64,000 nucleotides of DNA. It comes from Rhodovulum adriaticum (GTDB lineage: Bacteria; Pseudomonadota; Alphaproteobacteria; Rhodobacterales; Rhodobacteraceae). The stretch lies in the NCBI RefSeq assembly GCF_004345735.1, contig NZ_SLXL01000002.1:1-64000 (forward strand), written 5' to 3'. The notes under the pieces were generated by a model, which was given only the letters and a program-made list of their open reading frames with translations, was not told the origin of the DNA and did no database searches. Below are positions 56,257-64,000 of this stretch, piece by piece. Both the position numbers and the translations under genes were made by a program. Every line of letters starts with the position of its first letter. Position 1 is the stretch's first letter.

Positions 56257-56770
56257 TCTCGGCCCCCGCACCGTCCAGGCCGAAGGTGGCCACAGTATAG
56301 CCTGCGACGTTGCGCACCGTCAGGGTTTGCCCCGTGGCCATGGCCGACAGGATCGGCGATCCGGGCGGCACGCCCACGGCATGGGCGCCGCCCTCCCCTT
56401 CGAAAGACAGATCGTAGGGGCGCCCGTCCACCACCAAGCTTAACACGGCGGAGGGGCCTTCCAGTCCGGAAAGGACCAGGGCGCTTTGGCCCGCGCGACC
56501 ACAAAGGTAGTAGAGCTGAAATCGCCCATCGGCGGTTCCGACCGCGGCGTATTCTCCGCTCCCGTCGCGGATCTGGCCCCCGCTCCAGCGTGGGCGGTCA
56601 GGCACGCAGACACGCTGAACGCAATCATGGTAGGCCGGGTTGCTGGCCGGGCCGAATTGGTTCAGGCAGCGCCACACACAGCGCTGCATTTCCATCGGGT
56701 CTGCCTGTTGCCCCGCAGCCGGGCCAGTGCCGGCCAGAACCAGCGCCACGCAGATCATGTGCCGCCGCAT
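56228..56770 (-). CDS. Exported Cys-containing protein, unknown
   Basis: A 180-residue protein with a signal peptide (MICVALVLAGTGPAAGQQ) and an N-terminal CVWRCLNQFG...YHDCVQRVCV Cys quartet likely to form disulfides. The rest is beta-rich (RFQLYYLCGRAGQSALVLSG, SLVVDGRPYDLSF). No family recognised. Convergent with the ATPase gene. Confidence 0.65.
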   Translation of the reverse strand: MRRHMICVALVLAGTGPAAGQQADPMEMQRCVWRCLNQFGPASNPAYHDCVQRVCVPDRPRWSGGQIRDGSGEYAAVGTADGRFQLYYLCGRAGQSALVLSGLEGPSAVLSLVVDGRPYDLSFEGEGGAHAVGVPPGSPILSAMATGQTLTVRNVAGYTVATFGLDGAGAEISAAQARCR

Positions 56771-56900
56771 TACCGCACCCTCCCGCCCCTTGCACGCCCC
56801 CTTAGTGAAGCTTGCAACCCCGCCCCTGTCAATTCATGGCGAGCAGGGTTGAGCGCGGCCCGCAACTTGCCTATTCCTCGGCCGGTCAAGGAGTATCAAG

Positions 56901-57827
56901 ATGCCGATCAAGATCCCCGCTGACCTGCCCGCATACGACGTGCTCACGCGTGAGGGCGTCATGGTGATGGGCGAAGAGGCCGCCGCGCGCCAGGATATCC
57001 GGCCGCTGCGCATCGGGCTGTTGAACCTGATGCCCAAAAAGATCCAGACGGAAACCCAGTTCGCCCGCCTGATCGGGGCAACGCCCCTTCAGATCGAACT
57101 CAGCCTGATCCGGATGACCGAACACCGCAGCCGCAACACCGCGTCCGAGCATATGGAGGCGTTCTATCGCCCCTTCGCCGAGGTCGAGGCCACGGGCGAG
57201 AAATTCGACGGCCTGATCATCACCGGCGCCCCGATCGAGCATCTGCCTTTCACCGATGTCACCTATTGGGAAGAGCTTGTCCGCGTCTTTGGCTGGACCC
57301 AGACCCATGTGCATTCCACCTTTGGCATCTGCTGGGGCGGCATGGCGATGATCAACCATTTCCACGGGGTGCAGAAACACATTCTGACGGCCAAGGCCTT
57401 CGGCTGTTTCCGGCACGACAACCTTGATCCGACCTCCCCCTACCTGCGCGGGTTTTCCGACGATTTCGTGATCCCCGTCAGCCGCTGGACGGAAATGCGG
57501 CAACCCGAAATCGACGCGGCACCCGGCCTGCGCACCCTGCTGGGCAGCGACGAGGTCGGCCCCTGCCTGGTAGAGGATCCCGCGCACCGCGCGCTCTACA
57601 TTTTCAACCACTTCGAGTATGACAGCGATACGCTGAAGCAGGAATACGAACGCGATATCGGCAACGGCACCCCGACCGAGGTGCCGGTGAACTACTACCC
57701 CGATGACGATCCGGCAAAACCGCCCCGCAACCGCTGGCGCAGCCACGCGCACCTGCTTTACGGTAACTGGATCAACCAGATCTACCAGACCACGCCCTTC
57801 GACATGACACGGATCGGAACCGGCTGA
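56901..57827 (+). CDS. metA: Homoserine O-acetyltransferase, MetA family
   Basis: A 308-residue enzyme of methionine synthesis. The catalytic Cys144 is in [10 protein letters not shown] and the Arg/Glu site is in [16 protein letters not shown]. The residue deciding acyl donor, Gly in succinyl-specific E. coli MetA (position 111), is Glu113 here ([10 protein letters not shown]), which predicts acetyl-CoA use. Its stop overlaps the next gene by 1 base. No SAM riboswitch could be recognised upstream. Confidence 0.93.
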   Translation: MPIKIPADLPAYDVLTREGVMVMGEEAAARQDIRPLRIGLLNLMPKKIQTETQFARLIGATPLQIELSLIRMTEHRSRNTASEHMEAFYRPFAEVEATGEKFDGLIITGAPIEHLPFTDVTYWEELVRVFGWTQTHVHSTFGICWGGMAMINHFHGVQKHILTAKAFGCFRHDNLDPTSPYLRGFSDDFVIPVSRWTEMRQPEIDAAPGLRTLLGSDEVGPCLVEDPAHRALYIFNHFEYDSDTLKQEYERDIGNGTPTEVPVNYYPDDDPAKPPRNRWRSHAHLLYGNWINQIYQTTPFDMTRIGTG

Positions 57828-58702
57828 TGCCAGGACGTTTCCCCCCGACCGGCGACGTTCTGGATATCGGGGGCACCGCCGTTCACGCCCACCAGGACGG
57901 CACAGGGCCGGACCTGATCCTGCTGCATGGCGCGGGCGGCAACACGCGCGATTTCACCTTCGACCTGATGGGGCGGCTGACCGACCGTTTCCGCGTCACC
58001 GCCTTCGACCGGCCCGGCCTGGGCCACACCGACCCGCTGCATCCCCATGGCGAAAGCCCGGCCGAACAGGCCGCCGTGCTGGAGGCCGCAGCAAAACGTC
58101 TTGGCCTGGGCCCTGCGGTGCTGGTGGGCCATTCCTTTGGCGGTGCGGTGGCCCTGGCCTGGGCGCTGGATTTCCCGCAACGTGCGGCCGCCATCGTGTC
58201 GCTGGCCGGGGCCGCGATGCCCTGGCCCGGCGGGCTGGGGCCGTTCTACGATATCCTGTCTTCGCGCCTGGGCGGGGCGGTGGTGGTGCCGCTGATCTCG
58301 GCCCTGGCGCCGCGTGCGCTGGCCCATCGCTCCATCGCGCGCATCTTCGCCCCCGATCCCGTGCCGCAGGGCTATGCCGATCATATCGGGATCGAACTGG
58401 CCCTGCGCCCCGACACGCTGCGCGCAAACACCCGGCAGGTGAACGGGCTAAAGCCGCATATCCGCGCCATGGCCGCCCGCTATGACGCGTTGACCCTGCC
58501 CATCGAAATCCTGCACGGCACTGCCGACGAAATCGTGTCCCCCGCGATCCATTCCCGCCCCTTCGCCGCGCAGGTGCCCACGGCCAACCTGACCGAGCTG
58601 CCGGGCGTCGGGCACATGCCCCACCATGCCCGCCCACAAGAAGCCGTCGCCGCCATTCACCGCGCCGCAGCCCGCGCCGGTTTGCCGGGCACTGGCGGCT
58701 GA
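57827..58702 (+). CDS. Alpha/beta hydrolase
   Basis: A 291-residue cytoplasmic hydrolase. LLHGAGGNTRDFTFDLM (oxyanion HG), [12 protein letters not shown], nucleophile elbow VGHSFGGAVALAW, the acid in ILHGTADEIVSP and the His of PGVGHMPHHA form a full triad. It overlaps metA by 1 base. It is closely related to the following gene, so the pair arose by tandem duplication. Substrate unknown. Confidence 0.88.
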   Translation: MPGRFPPTGDVLDIGGTAVHAHQDGTGPDLILLHGAGGNTRDFTFDLMGRLTDRFRVTAFDRPGLGHTDPLHPHGESPAEQAAVLEAAAKRLGLGPAVLVGHSFGGAVALAWALDFPQRAAAIVSLAGAAMPWPGGLGPFYDILSSRLGGAVVVPLISALAPRALAHRSIARIFAPDPVPQGYADHIGIELALRPDTLRANTRQVNGLKPHIRAMAARYDALTLPIEILHGTADEIVSPAIHSRPFAAQVPTANLTELPGVGHMPHHARPQEAVAAIHRAAARAGLPGTGG

Positions 58703-58727
58703 ACGGCGCGGGCCTATATACCGGCTC

Positions 58728-59684
58728 ATGCCCCAGGCCCCCGCATATACCAGGCGCGCCGCGCTTGGCCTGACCGCCGCAACCGCGCTGACGGCCTGCG
58801 CCCCGGCGCCCTCGCCGGACACGCCTGCCCGCACCAAACCGCTTGGGCGCCTGCTGAACGTGCGGGGCCGCAGGGTACACGCCTGGCAACAGGGCCGCGG
58901 CCCGGACGTGATCCTGGTCCATGGCGCCTCGGCGAACCTGCGCGATTTTACCTTCTCGCTCGCCGGGCAACTGGCGCAGCGCTACCGCGTGACCGCCTTC
59001 GACCGCCCCGGCCTGGGCTATTCCGAACCGCTGAATCCCCGCGGCGACAGCCCCGCCGCGCAGGCCGCGCAACTGGACGCAGCCGCCGTGCAGATGGGCA
59101 TAGGCCGCGCAGTCGTGGTCGGCCATTCCTACGGGGCCGCCGTCGCCATGGCCTGGGCGCTGAACCGGCCCGCCCGCTTGGCCGGCGTGGTCGCGCTGGC
59201 CGGCGTCACCATGCCCTGGCCCGACGGGATGCTGCCCGCCTGGTACGGCATCGCCGCCTCTGGTCTGGGCAGCGCGCTGGTTTCGGCCTTCGTGACAGAG
59301 GGTGCCGCGCGCCGCGCCCTGCCACGCTTTTTCGCGCCGCAACCCGTGCCCCAAGGCTATGCCGACTATATCGGCCTGGACCTTGCCCTGAACCCCGCCA
59401 CCCTGCGGGCAAGCGCCGGGCAGGTGGACAGCCTGCGCCCGGCCTTGGCAGAGATGGCCGCGCGCTACCCCAGTCTGCGTATTCCCGTCGAGGTGCTGCA
59501 CGGCAGCGCCGACCGCATCGTCGGGCTGGAGATCCACGCAAGGCGCCTGGCCGCGACCCTGCCCGATGCCCGCCTGACCGAATTGCGCGGCGTCGGACAC
59601 ATGGTCCACCACGCCGCCCCGCGCGCGACCCGCGCCGCGATCGACCGCGCCGTCGCACGCGGCGGATTGCGCCGCCGCGCCTGA
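58728..59684 (+). CDS. Exported alpha/beta hydrolase, duplicate of the preceding gene
   Basis: A 318-residue homologue of the gene before it, with the same triad ([32 protein letters not shown]), but with an added N-terminus [18 protein letters not shown]. The twin Arg and the lipobox TAC predict a Tat-exported lipoprotein. One copy stays in the cell and the other is periplasmic or membrane-anchored. Confidence 0.88.
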   Translation: MPQAPAYTRRAALGLTAATALTACAPAPSPDTPARTKPLGRLLNVRGRRVHAWQQGRGPDVILVHGASANLRDFTFSLAGQLAQRYRVTAFDRPGLGYSEPLNPRGDSPAAQAAQLDAAAVQMGIGRAVVVGHSYGAAVAMAWALNRPARLAGVVALAGVTMPWPDGMLPAWYGIAASGLGSALVSAFVTEGAARRALPRFFAPQPVPQGYADYIGLDLALNPATLRASAGQVDSLRPALAEMAARYPSLRIPVEVLHGSADRIVGLEIHARRLAATLPDARLTELRGVGHMVHHAAPRATRAAIDRAVARGGLRRRA

Positions 59685-59719
59685 TCGGCCTAGTCTCCCC
59701 CGACGAGGAGGGCCCGGCC

Positions 59720-60589
59720 ATGCATCTGCCATTCGACGGCGCGATCAGCGACTTCTACGAAAACGCGGCGCCCGACGAGGTCCGCCACGCCATCAAGGAC
59801 GCCAAGAAAGACGACATCCTCTCCGAGGGCTACCCGTATGACAACCGCATGGACAAGGACGCCTACCAGGACCAGCTGGAGGCGCTGCAAATCGAACTGG
59901 TCAAGCTGCAAGCCCATGTAAAGGCCCACGGCACCCGCATCGCCGTCCTCTTCGAGGGGCGCGACGCGGCCGGCAAGGGCGGCACGATCAAGCGGTTCCG
60001 CGAAAACCTGAACCCGCGCGTGGCCCGCGTCGTGGCCCTGTCCAAGCCCTCGGACCGCGAGGCCAGCCAGTGGTATTTTCAGCGCTACATCCCCCACCTG
60101 CCCTCGGGTGGTGAAATGGTGTTTTTCGATCGCTCCTGGTACAATCGCGGCGTGGTCGAACATGTCTTCGACTTCTGCACACCCCAGGAGCGCGCCCATT
60201 TCTTCGCCCAGGTGCCCGAGTTCGAGGAAATGCTGGTCGATGAGGGCATTCACCTGGTCAAGCTCTGGCTCAATGTCGGCCGGGCCGAACAACTCCGCCG
60301 CTTCCTCAAGCGGGAACGCGACCCCCTGAAACAATGGAAACTCAGCTGGATCGATGTCGAGGGGCTGAAACGCTGGGACGCCTACACGGCAGCGATCCGC
60401 GAAACCTTCGCCCGCAGCCATTCCGGCCCCGCCCCCTGGACGGTGATCCGCTCCGACGACAAGCGCCGCGCGCGGTTGGCCGCGATCCGCGCTGTGCTGT
60501 CAGGGCTGGATTACGCGGGCAAGGACACCCAGGTCGTCGCAGCCCCCGACCCCAGAATCTGCGGCGGCCCGGAAATTTGGGCGATCTGA
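59720..60589 (+). CDS. ppk2: Polyphosphate kinase 2
   Basis: A 289-residue PPK2 enzyme that moves phosphate between polyphosphate and nucleotides. Walker [17 protein letters not shown], the lid Arg region, and Walker [15 protein letters not shown] are all present, along with [16 protein letters not shown]. Subclass (nucleoside di- or monophosphate) is not clear from sequence. Confidence 0.93.
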   Translation: MHLPFDGAISDFYENAAPDEVRHAIKDAKKDDILSEGYPYDNRMDKDAYQDQLEALQIELVKLQAHVKAHGTRIAVLFEGRDAAGKGGTIKRFRENLNPRVARVVALSKPSDREASQWYFQRYIPHLPSGGEMVFFDRSWYNRGVVEHVFDFCTPQERAHFFAQVPEFEEMLVDEGIHLVKLWLNVGRAEQLRRFLKRERDPLKQWKLSWIDVEGLKRWDAYTAAIRETFARSHSGPAPWTVIRSDDKRRARLAAIRAVLSGLDYAGKDTQVVAAPDPRICGGPEIWAI

Positions 60590-60590
60590 T

Positions 60591-60614
60591 CTTCTTCTTG
60601 GCCCAAATACCCAA
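60591..60614. repeat. 24-bp dispersed repeat, copy 2
   Basis: CTTCTTCTTGG-C-CCAAATACCCAA, one mismatch from the copy at 51277-51300. It starts 2 bases after the ppk2 stop and lies before the end of the opposite mfd. Confidence 0.7.
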
Positions 60615-60655
60615 ATCCCGCACGCGCCGCAGGCACCACGCCGGGACAGCGCACC

Positions 60656-63600
60656 TCAGCCGGACTTGACCTTCTCGGCCAGATCGCGGGCGATGGCAAA
60701 GGCACCCTTGATCTTGTCGCTGTCCTTCTTCCAGTCGCGGCGCAGGATGATCTTGTTGTCCTTGACCTTGGCCAGCCCCTGCTGCGCCTGGATGAATTCC
60801 ACCAGCCCTGCGGGATTGGCGAACTTGTCGTTATGGAACTGGACCGTCGCCCCCTTGGGCCCGCCATCCAGCCGCGCGATGCCTGCCCGCTTGCACATCG
60901 CCTTGATCCGCACGACCAGCAGCAGCGTGTTGACCTCTTTCGGCAGTTTGCCGAACCGGTCGATCAGCTCTGCGGCAAAGCCTTCCAGCTCTACCTTGGT
61001 CGACAGCCCCGACAGGCGGCGATACAGGCCCAGCCGCACATCCAGATCGGGCACGTAATCTTCGGGGATCAGGACCGGCACGCCCAGATTGATCTGCGGC
61101 GACCACTCGTCATCGGCCTCGGACAGGCCCTCCATCTCGCCCGCCTTGATCTTGGCGATCGCCTCTTCCAGCATCGACTGGTACAATTCGAAGCCCACCT
61201 CGCGGACGTGGCCCGACTGTTCCTCGCCCACCAGGTTGCCGGCGCCGCGAATGTCCAGATCCTGACTGGCCAGCGTGAACCCCGCCCCCAGCGTGTCGAG
61301 CGACCCCAAGACGCGCAGCCGCTTCTGCGCCTGCGGCGTCAGCGGCGCACGCGGTTTCGTCGTCAGATAGGCATAGGCACGGGTTTTCGCGCGGCCCACC
61401 CGCCCCCGGATCTGGTACAACTGGGCCAGCCCGAACATGTCGGCACGGTAGACGATCATCGTGTTGGCGGTGGGGATATCCAGCCCCGATTCAACGATGG
61501 TCGTGGCCAGCAGCACATCGTACTTGCCATCGTAAAAGGCGTTCATCCGGTCGTCCAGTTCGCCAGCGGCCATCTGGCCATGCGCCTCGACGAAGGACAC
61601 CTCTGGCACCTGCTCGCGCAGAAAGGCCTCCATCTCGGGCAGGTCCTTGATCCGCGGCACCACGACGAAGCTTTGGCCGCCGCGATAATGTTCCCTGAGC
61701 AGCGCCTCGCGCACGGTGACGGCGTCGAACTCGCTGACATAGGTGCGGATCGACAGCCGGTCGACGGGTGGCGTTCCAATGATCGACAGGTCGCGCACGC
61801 CGGTCAAGCTCATCTGCAGGGTGCGGGGGATCGGCGTGGCGGTCAGCGTCAGCACATGGATATCGCTGCGCATCTGTTTCAACCGTTCCTTGTGGGTGAC
61901 GCCGAAATGCTGTTCCTCGTCGATGATCAGCAGGCCCAGGTTCTGAAACTTCACCGTCTTGGCCAGCACCGCATGGGTGCCGATCACGATATCCACCGTG
62001 CCATCGGCCAGCCCGGCGCGCGTTTTCGCCGCCTCCTTGGCGCTGACAAAGCGCGAGAGTTGCCGCACCTCTACCGGGAAACCGCGGAACCGTTCGAGAA
62101 AGCTTTTCGCATGTTGGCGCGCCAGCAGCGTGGTGGGCGCGATCACCGCGACCTGCACCCCCGACATCGCCGCGATAAAGGCGGCGCGCATCGCGACCTC
62201 GGTCTTGCCGAAGCCCACATCGCCGCAGATCAGCCGATCCATCGGCGTGCCGCTGCCCATGTCGTTCAGCACATCCTCAATGGCGGCCAACTGATCGTCG
62301 GTTTCCTGGTACGGGAAGCGGGCGGAAAACGCCTCCCACATGTGGTGGTTGGGCTCCAGCATCGGCGCGTTACGCAGGGCACGCTCGGCCGCCACCCGGA
62401 TCAGCTTGTCTGCGATCTGGCGGATGCGCTCTTTCAGCTTGGCCTTCTTGGCCTGCCAGGCGCCGCCGCCCAGCTTGTCCAGCAGACCCTCGTCATGGCC
62501 ATAGCGGGACAGCAGTTCGATATTTTCCACCGGCAGGAACAGCCGGTCGCCGCCGGCATATTCCAGCGCCAGGCATTCATGCGGCGCCCCGGCTGCGGTG
62601 ATGGTTTCCAGCCCGTTGTAGCGGCCCACCCCATGTTCGACATGCACCACCAGATCGCCCGGTGACAGCGTCTGCGCCTCGGTCAGGAAATTCTCGGCCT
62701 TGCGGCGTTTTTTCGGGGCGCGGATCAGACGGTCGCCCAGCACGTCCTGTTCCGAGATCACCGTCAGCCCCGGCGCCTCGAACCCGTGTTCCAGCGCCCA
62801 GACCGCCAGGTACAGCCCCCGCCCGGCGGCCACGTCGCGGCTGTCGGCGGCAAGCGCGGCATCGGCGATGCCCTCATCCTCCAACAGCCCTTTCAGACGT
62901 TCGCGCGCCCCCTCGGAATACGAGGCGACGACCACCGGCCCCTCTTCGCGGCGCGCCTGAACATGATCGCTGAGGGCGCTGAACAGGCTGACCTGCTCCA
63001 GCTTGCGTTCCGGTGCGAAATTGCGCCCGATCCGCCCGCCCGCGTCGATCACCCCCGGGCCGGTGCCCTGCGGCAGCGGGTTCAACTGCAATACCCGGTG
63101 CCCCGCGGTCGCGGCGGCCCAGGCGTCATCGTCCAGATACATCAGACCCGGCGGGCAGGGTTTGTAGACCGAGTCCAGCCGGCCCTTTTGGCGCATCGCC
63201 TCGGCGCGGGTGTCATACTGATCGGCGATGGTCTCCCACCGGGTCAGGCGGGTCGCGGTCACCTGGTCGTCCAGATAGACGCTGGCGCCCGGCAGGTAAT
63301 CGAACAGGGTTTCCAGACGCTCGTGGAAAAAGGGCAGCCAATGTTCCGCCCCGGCATGCTTGCGCCCGGCGCTGACCGCCTCGTACAGCGGGTCATCGGT
63401 GCCCGCCGCGCCAAACTCGATCCGGTAGTTCTGTCGGAACCGGGTGATGGCTGCCTCGTCCAGGATCACCTCGGATACCGGGGCCAGTTCGATCGCGTCC
63501 AGCTTTTCGGTTGTGCGTTGCGTGGCCGGGTCGAACCGCCGCGCACCGTCCAGAACGTCGCCGAACAGGTCTAGGCGCACCGGCCCCGATTGCCCCGGCG

Positions 63601-64000
63601 GGTAGATATCGATGATGCCACCCCGCACGGCATAGTCGCCCGGCTCCATCACCGTGGGCGCCTGGGAAAAGCCCATGCGCACCAGGAACGCCTTCAGCGC
63701 CGCCTCGTCGATCTGCTGGCCGACCCGCGCGGCAAAGCTGGCCTCTTGCAGCACGGCGCGCGCGGGCAAACGCTGTGCCGCCGCGTTGACCGTGGTCAGC
63801 AGGATGAACGGCCCCGACAGCCCCGCCGCCAGGGTCGCCAACGTGGCCATGCGCGCGGCCTCGATATCGGCATTGGGTGAAACCCGGTCATAGGGCAGGC
63901 AATCCCAGGCCGGGAAATCCAGCACCACCGACTGCGGCGCGAAAAAGGCCAGCGCCGCCCGCATCGCGGCCAGGCGCTTGTCGTCGCGGGCGATATGCAG
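60656..64000 (-). CDS. mfd: Transcription-repair coupling factor Mfd, N-terminus outside the window
   Basis: The visible 1,115 codons cover most of Mfd, which removes stalled RNA polymerase and recruits UvrA. Reading in from 64000, the UvrB-like region ([16 protein letters not shown]) is followed by the RNA-polymerase-interacting domain ([16 protein letters not shown]), the translocase with [17 protein letters not shown] and [31 protein letters not shown], and the C-terminal D7 domain. The frame continues past the window edge, so the ATG at 63964 is internal. Confidence 0.97.
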   Translation of the reverse strand: MHIARDDKRLAAMRAALAFFAPQSVVLDFPAWDCLPYDRVSPNADIEAARMATLATLAAGLSGPFILLTTVNAAAQRLPARAVLQEASFAARVGQQIDEAALKAFLVRMGFSQAPTVMEPGDYAVRGGIIDIYPPGQSGPVRLDLFGDVLDGARRFDPATQRTTEKLDAIELAPVSEVILDEAAITRFRQNYRIEFGAAGTDDPLYEAVSAGRKHAGAEHWLPFFHERLETLFDYLPGASVYLDDQVTATRLTRWETIADQYDTRAEAMRQKGRLDSVYKPCPPGLMYLDDDAWAAATAGHRVLQLNPLPQGTGPGVIDAGGRIGRNFAPERKLEQVSLFSALSDHVQARREEGPVVVASYSEGARERLKGLLEDEGIADAALAADSRDVAAGRGLYLAVWALEHGFEAPGLTVISEQDVLGDRLIRAPKKRRKAENFLTEAQTLSPGDLVVHVEHGVGRYNGLETITAAGAPHECLALEYAGGDRLFLPVENIELLSRYGHDEGLLDKLGGGAWQAKKAKLKERIRQIADKLIRVAAERALRNAPMLEPNHHMWEAFSARFPYQETDDQLAAIEDVLNDMGSGTPMDRLICGDVGFGKTEVAMRAAFIAAMSGVQVAVIAPTTLLARQHAKSFLERFRGFPVEVRQLSRFVSAKEAAKTRAGLADGTVDIVIGTHAVLAKTVKFQNLGLLIIDEEQHFGVTHKERLKQMRSDIHVLTLTATPIPRTLQMSLTGVRDLSIIGTPPVDRLSIRTYVSEFDAVTVREALLREHYRGGQSFVVVPRIKDLPEMEAFLREQVPEVSFVEAHGQMAAGELDDRMNAFYDGKYDVLLATTIVESGLDIPTANTMIVYRADMFGLAQLYQIRGRVGRAKTRAYAYLTTKPRAPLTPQAQKRLRVLGSLDTLGAGFTLASQDLDIRGAGNLVGEEQSGHVREVGFELYQSMLEEAIAKIKAGEMEGLSEADDEWSPQINLGVPVLIPEDYVPDLDVRLGLYRRLSGLSTKVELEGFAAELIDRFGKLPKEVNTLLLVVRIKAMCKRAGIARLDGGPKGATVQFHNDKFANPAGLVEFIQAQQGLAKVKDNKIILRRDWKKDSDKIKGAFAIARDLAEKVKSG

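Noticed and set aside
56771-56900. SAM-II or SAM/SAH riboswitch before metA
   Set aside because: The leader was read for the conserved pseudoknot core and none was recognised; a covariance-model search would be needed.
60833-62665. 610-codon plus-strand open frame inside mfd
   Set aside because: The opposite strand encodes all Mfd motifs; the frame is Gln/Arg/His-rich, a typical shadow of GC-rich coding DNA.

Overview
The window is GC-rich alphaproteobacterial DNA, almost certainly from the Rhodobacterales (Rhodobacteraceae/Roseobacteraceae). The evidence is a ctrA gene next to a DUF1153/SciP gene, the DUF6456/DUF6477 pair, a GluQ/HisI/NifU-like cluster, Usg, GAAC-N7-GAAC SOS boxes of alphaproteobacterial type, and very strong G/C third-position bias in the core genes. 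The species cannot be named from the sequence alone.

Left part (about 0.5-13.2 kb) is accessory DNA. It begins after a secreted thermonuclease-like gene and carries, in order: a run of three GGAGC/GCTCC palindromes, a hipBA toxin-antitoxin operon with three regularly built operators, a 5'-truncated Fic C-terminus, a GSU2403-type nucleotidyltransferase, a two-gene module whose upstream small gene lacks a canonical start codon, a full-length Fic AMP-transferase with a downstream HTH gene, and a LexA-boxed umuDC module in which UmuD has Cys at the catalytic Ser position and umuC carries a -1 frameshift. A gene-free stretch of about 1.4 kb follows, with a purine-pyrimidine (GTGC)n tract, GTTACAC repeats and an oriT-like repeat. 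Then comes a MobC/relaxase mobilisation operon. This looks like layered toxin-antitoxin and SOS genes on an integrated mobilisable element.

At 13.5-19.8 kb lies a high-GC block on the minus strand: a YhaN/SbcC-like ATPase, a YhaO/SbcD-like nuclease, a WYL regulator and a YegD-type Hsp70. From about 19.9 to 28.3 kb there is a second, visibly AT-richer accessory zone with an HNH protein, a nuclease fragment cut by a MITE-like element, a uracil-DNA-glycosylase-like protein, a reverse-transcriptase-like (YADD) fragment, a second copy of the 157/158-bp MITE-like element, DUF6634 and unknown genes, and a tyrosine integrase with an excisionase-like HTH gene pointing at the 3' end of tRNA-Leu(CAA).

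Right of the tRNA (28.4-64 kb) is core chromosome: TRAP transporter dctQM, DedA/DsbB, Usg, gyrA, DoxX, trmFO, a methyltransferase, gluQ, hisI, a NifU-like scaffold, secreted hydrolase, recG-ligA, ctrA-sciP, mnmA, lipA, DUF6456/DUF6477, an MttB-superfamily methyltransferase, guaA, ABM monooxygenase, EamA transporter, a FadL-type outer-membrane protein, an ATPase, metA (acetyl-CoA type by sequence), two tandem alpha/beta hydrolases, ppk2 and the 3' part of mfd. Genome-maintenance genes (recG, ligA, gyrA, mfd) and cell-cycle control (ctrA, sciP) sit close together.

The most interesting observations are a 40-codon single-membrane-segment gene with a perfect GAAC-N7-GAAC SOS box upstream of it beside recG (a candidate SidA-like SOS division inhibitor), the UmuD Ser-to-Cys change with frameshifted umuC, the small CPxND-CxCG-WSTPKNP protein with no normal start codon, the triple operator arrays, and the MITE-flanked AT-rich defence-like cluster with an RT remnant.
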